Positions 1 through 6,919 of a stretch of DNA of 64,000 bases are shown here, piece after piece. The position numbers and the translations under genes were made by a program. Numbering within the stretch: the stretch's first letter is position 1; each line of letters opens with the position of its first letter. Origin of the DNA: Paenibacillus sp. (lineage in GTDB: Bacteria; Bacillota; Bacilli; Paenibacillales; YIM-B00363); contig NZ_DASQNA010000033.1 of assembly GCF_035645195.1 (NCBI RefSeq), forward strand, positions 1-64,000. Direction: 5' to 3'. The notes under the pieces are model-generated. The model was not told the origin of the DNA. It was given only the letters and a program-made list of their open reading frames with translations, and ran no database searches.

Positions 1-90
1 ATTAACAGGTTAATTCACAAACCGATTGACTATAACAGACCGATTGATGTTTTTAAACAAGCCTTAAAGAAACAATATAATGACATTTAG
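1..90 (+). CDS. C-terminal end of an unidentified cassette protein (partial)
   Basis: The window opens inside an open frame that reads 29 residues to a TAG stop at 88-90. The tail is basic and probably helical (ends VFKQALKKQ then YNDI). It is AT-rich and on the same strand as the cassette genes to its right, and the first attC-like site begins 28 bases after its stop, so it is best read as the gene of the cassette whose start lies upstream of the window. No family can be assigned from so short a tail. Confidence 0.6.
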   Translation: MNRLIHKPIDYNRPIDVFKQALKKQYNDI

Positions 91-118
91 TAAGTATTTC
101 GAGGAAGGCACTGGCATC

Positions 119-233
119 ACATAACACCGCATTCACGCATCGGGCTGGCGCCCTCGGTCGCAGACGTGGATTCGAAGTAGTGGATGCTGCGACAACTCCC
201 TACGGGAGTTCGTGAATGCGAGAAACGTTATGT
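119..233 (+). repeat. attC-like site 1
   Basis: The site runs from ACATAAC (119-125) to GTTATGT (227-233). The inner boxes GCATTCACG (129-137) and CGTGAATGC (211-219) are complementary. Three inner arms are predicted: GGGC/GCCC, GTCGCAG (157-163) with CTGCGAC (187-193), and ACTCCC (195-200) with GGGAGT (204-209). Here both core boxes match because the flanking cassettes happen to start alike. Confidence 0.75.
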
Positions 234-273
234 GAAATGCGAAGTTAAAATAATAGATGGGAGATGTGTTCAA

Positions 274-792
274 ATGAAGTTTCTAAAAACCGATAGACCA
301 AATAATATTTTTTATGGAGATTTATTTGACATCAACGGGAAGGGATGTTTAATATTCGGATCCGGCAAAACAAAAGCATGTCGAGTGGCAGGAGAGGATA
401 TTGCACTAGATTTTGTTTGTTTAACGAGAGAAGGGGATGAGGTTTTTGGTCATTTTGAAATGTTCATGAAGCTTGATGGCTCTCCTGATCCAATTAATCA
501 AAGAAAGAGAATAGATTATTTTGTTAGAATGCTAGATCAAATTGAAACTTCTCAATCAAATAACGTCCATCATGGAAATATAATTTCAGTAAGCTATGAT
601 GAATTTGTAAAGCTTTCTAGGTTTAACATATGTTTTACTATAGGATTCGAAACCCTTGAAACGTCTCCTGAAAAACGTATTACTAATTTTCTTAATTTGA
701 CTAAAAATGCTGATATTAAAGAATTCATAGTTGTTCCTTGGAAATCATCCCATGAAGAAAAAGGGACGATCATTAAAAAACATATAAATTAA
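274..792 (+). CDS. Hypothetical cassette protein (172 aa)
   Basis: No family is recognised. The start is placed at ATG 274, behind a GGGAGATG ribosome binding site; a longer frame from 184 would read through attC sequence and is not credible as protein. The protein is soluble, with no signal peptide or membrane segment, and is rich in Lys, Asn and Ile like its neighbours. It is the only gene of the cassette that starts TTATGTGAA at 228 and ends TTCACATAA at 820-828. The codon use is AT-rich, unlike the GC-rich genes beyond 15 kb. Confidence 0.7.
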   Translation: MKFLKTDRPNNIFYGDLFDINGKGCLIFGSGKTKACRVAGEDIALDFVCLTREGDEVFGHFEMFMKLDGSPDPINQRKRIDYFVRMLDQIETSQSNNVHHGNIISVSYDEFVKLSRFNICFTIGFETLETSPEKRITNFLNLTKNADIKEFIVVPWKSSHEEKGTIIKKHIN

Positions 793-822
793 GACCATTT
801 GAGGGTAACTCTAAAGCACTTC

Positions 823-942
823 ACATAACAATGCATTAAACGCATCGGGCCTGATGGCCCTCGGTCCGCAGACATGATCTCGATGAAGCTAGAGCTGCGG
901 ACAACCTCCTACAGAGGTTCGTGAATGCAGGAGACGTTAGGC
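823..942 (+). repeat. attC-like site 2
   Basis: The site runs from ACATAAC (823-829) to GTTAGGC (936-942). The cores do not match each other, because the left one belongs to the preceding cassette and the right one includes the first bases of the next, as expected for G^TT crossover. The first arm reads GGGCC/GGCCC, and the third arm ACCTCC/AGAGGT differs from site 1 with mostly compensating changes. Confidence 0.75.
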
Positions 943-978
943 GAAAGATCGAAGATAAATTTAGTCAGGGCGGGTTCA

Positions 979-1530
979 ATGATGCTCGAAGGAAAACTAA
1001 TTGAAATTATGCTCATAAATCCCAGAACAGTCATAGATTTAGAAACGGTAAAGTCATTAGAGTTAAAGAACTGGTTCATTGCGGCCGGGTATGTCCGCAA
1101 TCAAGTTTGGGATCATTTGCACAACAATAAAAAGCCTTTAATCTTTGAGGATGTAGATATCATTTATTATGATTCAAGTGATATTACAGAGGAAACAGAC
1201 AAGAAATACGAGGAGCAGCTTAGAGCGAAAAATTCTAATTTAAACTGGTCAGTTAAGAATCAAGCAAGGATGCACTTAAGGAATAACCATGAACAATATT
1301 TAAGTATAGACGACGCAATGAGGCGATGGCCTGAAGCAGCAACAGCGGTAGGAATCAAGTTAACGGATCAGGATCGAATTGATGTAATCGCTCCACATGG
1401 ATTAGAGGATTTGTTTGAATTAAAGTTAAGGCAAAGTAGATATTGTAAGGATCGGGCTATTTTTATGAAGAGGATTTATGATAAGAAATGGTTAGATAGA
1501 TGGAACCAGTTAAAGATAGTGTTAGGGTAA
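979..1530 (+). CDS. Nucleotidyltransferase family protein (NTP_transf_6 / DUF925)
   Basis: The 183-residue protein matches the DUF925/NTP_transf_6 pattern closely: NWFIAAGYVRN then VWD near residues 33-46, an acidic D-x-D metal-binding pair in EDVDIIYYD, then WSVKNQARMH, a 'RRWPEAATAVGIKL' stretch, APHGLEDLF and a C-terminal KKWLDRWNQL. Members are predicted nucleotidyltransferases whose substrate is unknown. Start is at ATG 979 (an ATG at 982 is equally possible). It is the sole gene in a cassette whose ends TTAGGCGA (937) and TCGCCTAA (1543-1550) are complementary. A truncated near-copy of this cassette lies at 6590-6696. Confidence 0.85.
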   Translation: MMLEGKLIEIMLINPRTVIDLETVKSLELKNWFIAAGYVRNQVWDHLHNNKKPLIFEDVDIIYYDSSDITEETDKKYEEQLRAKNSNLNWSVKNQARMHLRNNHEQYLSIDDAMRRWPEAATAVGIKLTDQDRIDVIAPHGLEDLFELKLRQSRYCKDRAIFMKRIYDKKWLDRWNQLKIVLG

Positions 1531-1544
1531 CTCAGAGATCCTTC

Positions 1545-1660
1545 GCCTAACACCGCATTCACGCATCGGGCTAACGCCCTCGGTCCGCAGAAGAGATTCA
1601 GTGAAGCTAGTGCTGCGGACAACTCCCTACGGGAGTTCGTGAATGCAGGAGCCGTTATAT
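1545..1660 (+). repeat. attC-like site 3
   Basis: The site runs from GCCTAAC (1545-1551) to GTTATAT (1654-1660). The inner boxes CCGCATTCACG and CGTGAATGC pair; the middle arm is GTCCGCAG with CTGCGGAC and the last arm ACTCCC with GGGAGT. Confidence 0.75.
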
Positions 1661-1694
1661 GAAAGATATGCAAAGTCAAAAGGGGCGAAATAAT

Positions 1695-2297
1695 GTGATA
1701 TTTAATTTATTTCGTAAGGGTAAAACAGAATCGGTATCTTTAGAAATGCAAATTCAAACATTAATTGACCTAGGTGTAACTTTTAACTTGTCGGATGCAG
1801 AATTAATTAAGGGATTGACGGATCAATTTGATAGGCAAGTTTACGAAGAAGATCCGTACAGACTACTCATTTCCGTTGCTGGTACTGATTTGCTCGATAA
1901 TAACGGGAATGAATTACGGCTGTCATATGACATTTTAAGTTTTGATACTGAGTGCGTTGAGGATGAGTATATATACACAGATGTTATAACTCAGTTTTTG
2001 CGCCTTGCAAAATTGGAAAATTACATAAGTGAGTTAGACAGCAAAGTTAATTTTAATGAAGAAACTGCCTATATAACTTTCTTATTTGAGCAAAAAAGAT
2101 ATAAGTGGAATATAAGCTTTGACAGCGATTGGTTTGATGTTAGCGTCTTAGAGAGAATGGCGAGTGTGATTGAAAGGCCAAATATGAAGTTCATTTATTT
2201 TAATGATGGGCAGCATCTTACATTAATGTACTGTTCCAAAGCGGTATTTAAACAAATAAATAATCTAACAAAGAACAAATTCAGAATGTTAGCATAA
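1695..2297 (+). CDS. Hypothetical cassette protein (200 aa)
   Basis: No family is recognised. The chosen start is GTG 1695 after AAAGGGGCG; an ATG at 1659 lies within the attC core and would add 12 residues. The sequence is acidic and soluble (for example ECVEDEYIYTD) without signal peptide or membrane helix. Its cassette begins TTATATGA and ends TCATATAA (2316-2323). Confidence 0.65.
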   Translation: MIFNLFRKGKTESVSLEMQIQTLIDLGVTFNLSDAELIKGLTDQFDRQVYEEDPYRLLISVAGTDLLDNNGNELRLSYDILSFDTECVEDEYIYTDVITQFLRLAKLENYISELDSKVNFNEETAYITFLFEQKRYKWNISFDSDWFDVSVLERMASVIERPNMKFIYFNDGQHLTLMYCSKAVFKQINNLTKNKFRMLA

Positions 2298-2317
2298 TCG
2301 AAGAAGGCGTATCCTTC

Positions 2318-2436
2318 ATATAACACCGCATTCACGCATCGGGCCGAACGGCCCTCGGTCCGCAGAAGATCATTCGAGGAAGCGGGAGCTGCGGACAACT
2401 CCCTACGGGAGTTCGTGAATGCAGGGGACGTTATGT
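2318..2436 (+). repeat. attC-like site 4
   Basis: The site runs from ATATAAC (2318-2324) to GTTATGT (2430-2436). The first arm is GGGCC GAAC GGCCC, the middle arm GTCCGCAG/CTGCGGAC, and the last arm ACTCCC/GGGAGT. The inner boxes are intact. Confidence 0.75.
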
Positions 2437-2478
2437 GAAATCGGGCTAAGAACATTAAAAACAAAGGAGCTCATTAGA

Positions 2479-3108
2479 ATGGCTAGTAGGTTTGGTATCT
2501 TCAGGGAAGATGTAAGAAAAACAAATAAGGAATATTACTCATTAAGAGACAACAAAGTGAATTTTTATTTGATACCAGGAATGAATTTTATAGAATCTAT
2601 TGGGTCTGGAAAACGAGATATTTATAAAATGCATGATTATAAAGAGGTTTGGACAATCGGGCGATTTATTAACCGCGTAAAATACTATACGGTAAGAGAA
2701 TTAGGTAAAAACTTCAGTAGAATGCCATTAGAATTAGCTTGGGGAGATTCGGATAATGAATATAAAGCATCAATGTGGGTGCCTGAATATATATCTGATG
2801 ATTTATTTGAAGTGACAATGAGTGATCTCGGAAGAAAATATGATTTTGTAAAAGATCTGTCTATATCTCTAATCTTCAGGAAAGAAAGGAATTGTGCACA
2901 GCTACTTCACTTCGGAGAATATAACCAAATAGAATCGTCAAAACAATACCTCCTTGAAGGAATATATGCAGAAGGATTTACCCCGACGGGCAAACTTGGA
3001 GAAATATTTTTGAACCATCCGCACTGTAACCCACCGGATAAACTCCAGATACTCCTAAGACAAGAAATCGCTGATAGCAAACTCAAAAAAGCGCCCGACA
3101 TCACATAA
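2479..3108 (+). CDS. Hypothetical cassette protein (209 aa)
   Basis: No family is recognised. The start is ATG 2479 behind AAAGGAGC. The stop codon TAA lies inside the R''-like core ACATAAC of the following site, so the last residues (APDIT) are encoded by the cassette's terminal inverted repeat. The protein is mixed alpha/beta and soluble. Its cassette begins TTATGTGA-AA-TCGGGC and ends GCCCGA-CA-TCACATAA, a clear example of the extended end complementarity with a central 2x2 mismatch. Confidence 0.7.
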   Translation: MASRFGIFREDVRKTNKEYYSLRDNKVNFYLIPGMNFIESIGSGKRDIYKMHDYKEVWTIGRFINRVKYYTVRELGKNFSRMPLELAWGDSDNEYKASMWVPEYISDDLFEVTMSDLGRKYDFVKDLSISLIFRKERNCAQLLHFGEYNQIESSKQYLLEGIYAEGFTPTGKLGEIFLNHPHCNPPDKLQILLRQEIADSKLKKAPDIT

Positions 3109-3217
3109 CACCGCATTCACTCATCGGACTGACGCCCTTGGTCGCAGATGAGAATTCGAAGAAGTGATTGCTGCGACAACTCCCTGCGGGAGTTCGTGAA
3201 TGCAAGGAACGTTATGT
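3103..3217 (+). repeat. attC-like site 5
   Basis: The site runs from ACATAAC (3103-3109) to GTTATGT (3211-3217). The middle arm is the seven-base form GTCGCAG/CTGCGAC, as in site 1. The third arm is ACTCCC TGC GGGAGT. Confidence 0.75.
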
Positions 3218-3246
3218 GAAATTGCACGTTATTTAAGTGAAAGTCG

Positions 3247-3630
3247 GTGAAGTATATATTTAAAGATCATTGGAACCCAACTAAAGAAGAAATATACAAC
3301 TGGGCACTTGACGAAGATGCATTGTGTGACCAGGATTGGGAACTCGCAGTTGCCCAGTTTGAACATTTTGAGCTTATGGTTCAGTTGGCAAATGATAATT
3401 CATTGGCTAAGAGATATTTTTTTCTAGGTTGTTTATATGTATTTACGGGGGATATTGTTCGAAGTGAAAATCAAAGCGAAATCGAAAGACTCAAATCTTT
3501 AATTAATCAACTGAATTTAAAGAATGAGAGCAATGAAATAAAGGACTGGAGACTTCGTTCTTTGTATCTAATCCAAAACCCTAGTCAATATGATTATACA
3601 TATTGGGGGTTAAATTCAAAGTACATTTAA
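3247..3630 (+). CDS. Hypothetical cassette protein (127 aa)
   Basis: No family is recognised. The GTG start at 3247 gives MKYIFKDHWNPTKEEIYNWA. The ribosome binding site is weak (AAGTGAAAG). The protein is acidic and helical, without membrane segments. Its N-terminal pattern (W-N-P-T-x-E-E-I-x-x-W) is reminiscent of small antitoxin or immunity-like proteins, but that is only an impression. The cassette ends TTATGTGA-AA-TTGCAC (3212-3227) and GTGCAA-CA-TCACATAA (3657-3672) pair over 14 of 16 positions. Confidence 0.6.
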   Translation: MKYIFKDHWNPTKEEIYNWALDEDALCDQDWELAVAQFEHFELMVQLANDNSLAKRYFFLGCLYVFTGDIVRSENQSEIERLKSLINQLNLKNESNEIKDWRLRSLYLIQNPSQYDYTYWGLNSKYI

Positions 3631-3666
3631 CTTATTCGTAGGTATTTCAAAGAAGTGTGCAACATC

Positions 3667-3782
3667 ACATAACACCGCATTCACGCATCGGGCTGACGAC
3701 CTCGGTCCGCAGAGATCATTCGAAGAAGCTGGTGCTGCGGACAACCTCCTACGGAGGTTCGTGAATGTAGGAGACGTTGCTG
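3667..3782 (+). repeat. attC-like site 6
   Basis: The site runs from ACATAAC (3667-3673) to GTTGCTG (3776-3782). The right core lacks two bases compared with the GTTATCTG expected from the cassette's own 3' end (AGATAAC at 4315). The third arm is ACCTCC/GGAGGT, a compensatory change from ACTCCC/GGGAGT. Confidence 0.7.
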
Positions 3783-3816
3783 AAATCCTCGAAAATCAAA
3801 TAAAGGTGGTCACGCC

Positions 3817-4320
3817 GTGGGTCAACTCTCCCAAATAACCAAAGAGTTGTATTACAAAATATATAAAAACATTGATAACGGGCAAGATTACTTAAATTGG
3901 TCTTTTGCCTGTATAGATTATGGACTTGAAGGAAAATTCGTTTTGCAACTAGCTTCATTAAAAAGTACTGAGAGTTTGTTTATTTTTAAGGAGTATTTTG
4001 ATAGGGCAATGAGAGAGATGGACTTTGAAATCCCTACTTTCGAAGAATGTTCATTAGCCTATATGGTCAAATATTGTAATGAGATTCTAAGTAATACATC
4101 TAGAGATATTTTCGATATCGTAAAGGATATTTTTAATGTAGTTGTTCTGGATCTTGACCGGGCAGCGGAGTATTCGGTTTGGCTGGAATTAGATGATGGA
4201 ATAGATAGAATTAGGTACGATGATGAGTATTTCAAACCAGATGAAGAAGAACTTAAAAACCGAATAATAGAAGAGGCAAGAATTTTGTTAGCAACTCAAA
4301 ACGTCGAGGACTTCAGATAA
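3817..4320 (+). CDS. Hypothetical cassette protein (167 aa)
   Basis: No family is recognised. The start is GTG 3817 with AAAGGTGG upstream. It is an acidic, mainly helical soluble protein. The TAA stop lies within the core of the next attC-like site, so the C terminus (VEDFR) is encoded by the cassette's terminal repeat, as in the gene ending at 3108. The cassette ends CTGA-AA-TCCTCG (3780-3791) and CGAGGA-CT-TCAG (4305-4316) pair. Confidence 0.65.
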   Translation: MGQLSQITKELYYKIYKNIDNGQDYLNWSFACIDYGLEGKFVLQLASLKSTESLFIFKEYFDRAMREMDFEIPTFEECSLAYMVKYCNEILSNTSRDIFDIVKDIFNVVVLDLDRAAEYSVWLELDDGIDRIRYDDEYFKPDEEELKNRIIEEARILLATQNVEDFR

Positions 4321-4439
4321 CACCGCATTCACGCATCGGGCCAGCTACCGCCGTCCCTCGGTCCGCAGAAGATCATTCGGGAAAGCCGGAGCTGCGGACA
4401 ACCTCCCACGGAGGTTCATGAATGCGGAAGCCGTTATCT
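4315..4439 (+). repeat. attC-like site 7
   Basis: The site runs from AGATAAC (4315-4321) to GTTATCT (4433-4439). It is longer than the others (125 bp) because the first arm has gained bases (GGGCC AGCTACCGCCGTCCC). The last arm is ACCTCC/GGAGGT. Confidence 0.7.
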
Positions 4440-4485
4440 GAAATGACCGTATAAAAAACAATAAAGGCAGGCTTCGATAAATTTC

Positions 4486-4971
4486 ATGTTACCCTTACCT
4501 AAAGGAATTAGTGGATTCGGAGAAGTTGAAGGAAACAGAATAGAGCTAGATGAATTTAAACGAATATGTTATCACTTAATGATTGTGTTTCAATTTCAAG
4601 GTTTTGAATTGATAGATACTTATAGTGGTAATTATTATATTGGAAAGTTGATGAGAGCGGGCAATAACCGGGACATATTTATTCTAATGAATCAATGTTA
4701 TCCAATTCTTTCCTTTGCCGATGAGTATGAATACGGGAATATAAATTTTGTAGAAGAGAGCACAATTGCTGAATATCTTAGTAATTTAGAGTATCGGTTA
4801 ACTTCGATTGAAGGAGATCAAATAACTAATTACAAAGTAATAACTTTAGAAAAATTGAATGTAAGTTTAAGTGACTCGTTAATAGAAGGTTTACATAAAG
4901 AAGAGAAGAAACAAATTGATTATTGGAGACCCAGTAAAGTTAAAGATATTATCTTTAACAATTGGGATTGA
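4486..4971 (+). CDS. Hypothetical cassette protein (161 aa)
   Basis: No family is recognised. ATG 4486 starts MLPLPKGISGFGE; the region upstream has only a loose purine run (AAAGGCAGG), so the start is tentative. The protein is acidic and soluble. The cassette start carries TGACCGT (4444-4450) and its end ACGGTCA (4988-4994), but the end then reads CTAAC directly, so six bases of the expected TTCAGATAAC are missing. Confidence 0.6.
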   Translation: MLPLPKGISGFGEVEGNRIELDEFKRICYHLMIVFQFQGFELIDTYSGNYYIGKLMRAGNNRDIFILMNQCYPILSFADEYEYGNINFVEESTIAEYLSNLEYRLTSIEGDQITNYKVITLEKLNVSLSDSLIEGLHKEEKKQIDYWRPSKVKDIIFNNWD

Positions 4972-4992
4972 AAGTATATCGAAGAAGACGGT

Positions 4993-5101
4993 CACTAACA
5001 CCGCATTCACGCATGATGCCCTCGGTCGCAGACGTGGGTTCGGGGAAGCTGATGCTGCGACAATCTCCTACGGAGGTTCGTGAATGCGAGGAACGTTATG
5101 C
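4993..5101 (+). repeat. attC-like site 8
   Basis: The site runs from CACTAAC (4993-4999) to GTTATGC (5095-5101) and is the shortest clear copy. The first arm is shortened (GCATGATGCCC) while the middle arm GTCGCAG/CTGCGAC and the third arm CTCC/GGAG are kept. Confidence 0.7.
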
Positions 5102-5140
5102 GAAAACCTCGGAAAACAAATTATGTGGGTGATCACAAAG

Positions 5141-5569
5141 ATGAATAGAGAAAGAGCATGTTCTGCTATATTATTTAATGGAAAAATTATAATGGTAAAA
5201 GTAGTCGAGAAAGATCACAGTTTTTGGACTCTTCCAGGGGGTGGAGTAGAAGCAGGTGAGAGTCGAGAACAAGCAGCAATTCGTGAGGTAATGGAGGAAG
5301 TTAACTTAGAAATTAATATCGTAAGATATTTGTTTGAACGTAAGTATGCTGCAGGTATTGAATATTGTTACCTGGCTGAACCCAAAGATATTAAAAAATT
5401 AAATATTGAACTTGGGTATGACCCGGAGCTGGAGGATTATGAGCAGGTTTTAAAGCAGGTAGAATGGTTTGAAATCGATAAAGTTAGGGAAGATCTACAT
5501 GTTTCAAGAGTAATTGAATCATTAAGTCAAGAAGAGATAAATAAATACAATGTTAATGTGGTGAGATAA
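5141..5569 (+). CDS. NUDIX hydrolase
   Basis: The 142-residue protein carries a Nudix box near residues 34-56: PGGGVEAGE, then REVMEEVNLEI. The usual glycine of EExG is replaced by Asn (EEVN), while the metal-binding REVMEE core is intact. NUDIX enzymes hydrolyse nucleoside diphosphates linked to another group; the substrate cannot be predicted. Start ATG 5141 was chosen because upstream codons lie in attC sequence. It is a single-gene cassette with ends TTATGCGA-AA-ACCTCG and CGAGGT-CA-TCGCATAA. This is one of four NUDIX genes in the array. Confidence 0.85.
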   Translation: MNRERACSAILFNGKIIMVKVVEKDHSFWTLPGGGVEAGESREQAAIREVMEEVNLEINIVRYLFERKYAAGIEYCYLAEPKDIKKLNIELGYDPELEDYEQVLKQVEWFEIDKVREDLHVSRVIESLSQEEINKYNVNVVR

Positions 5570-5613
5570 ATAAAGAGATATTTTGTAAGTATATCAAAGA
5601 TGTCGAGGTCATC

Positions 5614-5730
5614 GCATAACACCGCATTCACGCATTGGGCCTAACGGCCCTCGGTCGCAGGCGTGAGTTCGAGGAAGCGGTTGCTGCGACAACTCCCTAC
5701 GGGAGTTTGTGAATGCAGGAGGCGTTATAG
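5614..5730 (+). repeat. attC-like site 9
   Basis: The site runs from GCATAAC (5614-5620) to GTTATAG (5724-5730). The arms are GGGCC TAAC GGCCC, GTCGCAG/CTGCGAC and ACTCCC/GGGAGT, and the inner box is GCATTCACGC with GTGAATGC. Confidence 0.75.
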
Positions 5731-5769
5731 GAGATGGCTGCAAATCGGATAAAACATTGGAGGTTATTC

Positions 5770-6447
5770 ATGGGCGTAGAGTGGTATGACATGATCGCTA
5801 GAAGAAATGGCGGATACCAGGGAAGATCTATATATACAATTGAAGGGAGATCAGCAGAGGATCTCTTTGAAGAACGGTTAATGAAAATGTTACCAAATTT
5901 TCGGACTGTACTGGATGCTGGGTGTGGCCATGGTGATTTTTCAATACGAATGTCCAAATACGCTAAGAAGATCATTGGTTTTGATAATTCAATTGAAATG
6001 ATCAAAATTGCTCAAGGATTATTAGATTCAAGTCAAGCGGATAACGTGGAATTTGTTTACGCCACGACAAAGTCAGAGCTTCCATTTACTGATGGACAAT
6101 TTGATCTAATTTACGATCGGAGGGGGCCAACTACAATCATAAATCACGGTAGGATATTAGCATCGGATGGGATCATATTTGGAATTCATAATAACGTAGA
6201 TAAAGTAAGAGAACGATTAGTTATGAATGGTTATAAGAACATTGAGATTGAAGAGTACAAAGAGGCTATATTTTATTTTCCTAATGATTTGGAGTTTGCG
6301 AGATTTCTATCTGACATTCCAGGAAACCCGGACTATACGTTGCCGGAATATAGGGAAAAACTTCAAGAAAAGTTGAATGAAAATATGATAAATGGAAGAA
6401 TCGGTTTTAGAGAACTGAAGTACATATGGAAAGCGGTAAAACCTTAA
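5770..6447 (+). CDS. Class I SAM-dependent methyltransferase
   Basis: The 225-residue protein has motif I VLDAGCGHGDFS near residues 45-56, followed by an acidic residue after beta2 (IIGFDNS) and a DLIYDRRGP stretch at motif IV. This marks a Rossmann-fold methyltransferase using S-adenosylmethionine; the methyl acceptor is unknown. Start ATG 5770 follows GGAGG; an upstream ATG at 5734 would add 12 residues from the cassette end. The cassette ends TATAGGA-GA-TGGCTGC and GCAGCCA-CA-TCCTATA match. Confidence 0.85.
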   Translation: MGVEWYDMIARRNGGYQGRSIYTIEGRSAEDLFEERLMKMLPNFRTVLDAGCGHGDFSIRMSKYAKKIIGFDNSIEMIKIAQGLLDSSQADNVEFVYATTKSELPFTDGQFDLIYDRRGPTTIINHGRILASDGIIFGIHNNVDKVRERLVMNGYKNIEIEEYKEAIFYFPNDLEFARFLSDIPGNPDYTLPEYREKLQEKLNENMINGRIGFRELKYIWKAVKP

Positions 6448-6478
6448 GTGTAAGAAACTCGAAGAAGGCAGCCACATC

Positions 6479-6595
6479 CTATAGCACCGTTTTCACGCAT
6501 CGGGCCTAACGACCCTCGGTCGCAGACGTGAGTTCGAGGAAGCGGTTGCTGCGACAACTCCCTACGTGAGTTTGAGAATGCAGGAGGTGTTAGGC
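6479..6595 (+). repeat. attC-like site 10
   Basis: The site runs from CTATAGC (6479-6485) to GTTAGGC (6589-6595). The left core and inner boxes carry point changes (ATAGCACCGTTTTCACGC; GAGAATGC), the first signs of decay along the array. Confidence 0.65.
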
Positions 6596-6696
6596 GAAAG
6601 ATCGAAGATTAATTTAGTCAGAGCAGTTCAGTGATGCTTGAAGAAAACTTATAGAAATTATGCTCATGAATCCCAGATCAGTCACAGATTTAGAAG
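6590..6696 (+). pseudogene. Truncated copy of the NTP_transf_6 cassette (cassette 2)
   Basis: About 105 bases after site 10 closely match the start of the cassette at 937 onwards, including TTAGGCGAAAGATCGAAGAT and the first codons of the gene (MLEENL against MLEGKL). A frameshift and single-base losses occur. The copy stops at the codons for TDLE, where a piece of attC-like sequence (CTCGGTCCGCA) begins. It indicates a second insertion of the same cassette followed by deletion. Confidence 0.8.
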
Positions 6697-6716
6697 GCAC
6701 CTCGGTCCGCAATGGA

Positions 6717-6806
6717 ATGAAGGCAGGAGAAACATTAAAACTTCAAGGGAAATCTAAATATCAAATGCAAGATGAGAAGTTAATATTGATTAAAGACCAT
6801 AGTTAA
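6717..6806 (+). pseudogene. Short orphan frame, probable gene fragment
   Basis: A 29-codon frame (MKAGETLKLQGKSKY...) ends in TAA and is followed by a degenerate attC-like right half (AGCGGACAAC to GTATATG, about 6828-6876). It lacks a ribosome binding site and is probably the remaining 3' end of a cassette gene. A real small protein cannot be excluded. Confidence 0.3.
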
Positions 6807-6919
6807 ACCATTTTGGGAGTGTTTTAGCGGACAACCGTACTGGCTAAGAGCTATCTGAATGCAGAAGACGGTATATGAAATCGTGGCAAAGTAATAAACA
6901 TAATATGGGGCTGATTGTA

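Noticed and set aside
184-273. N-terminal extension of the first cassette gene through the attC-like site (and similar extensions at 925, 2419, 5084, 7588, 9544)
   Set aside because: The extra residues are translations of the repeated element (GVRECEKRYVK, MQETLGE, MQGTLCE, MRGTLCE), and good ribosome binding sites lie further downstream.
119-6595. Reading the repeated elements as a CRISPR array
   Set aside because: The repeats are 110-125 bp, diverge between copies, and are separated by 400-900 bp of coding sequence rather than 30-40 bp spacers; no cas gene is present.
119-6595. Reading the cloverleaf-like elements as tRNA genes
   Set aside because: They are longer than tRNAs, with no anticodon arm of the right size, no CCA-compatible acceptor stem, and the GTTCGA string seen in some copies is not in a T-arm position.
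119-6595. Elements as MITEs or insertion sequence ends
   Set aside because: No transposase, no target-site duplications at the element ends, and the element boundaries are tied to gene ends in one orientation, which fits recombination sites better.
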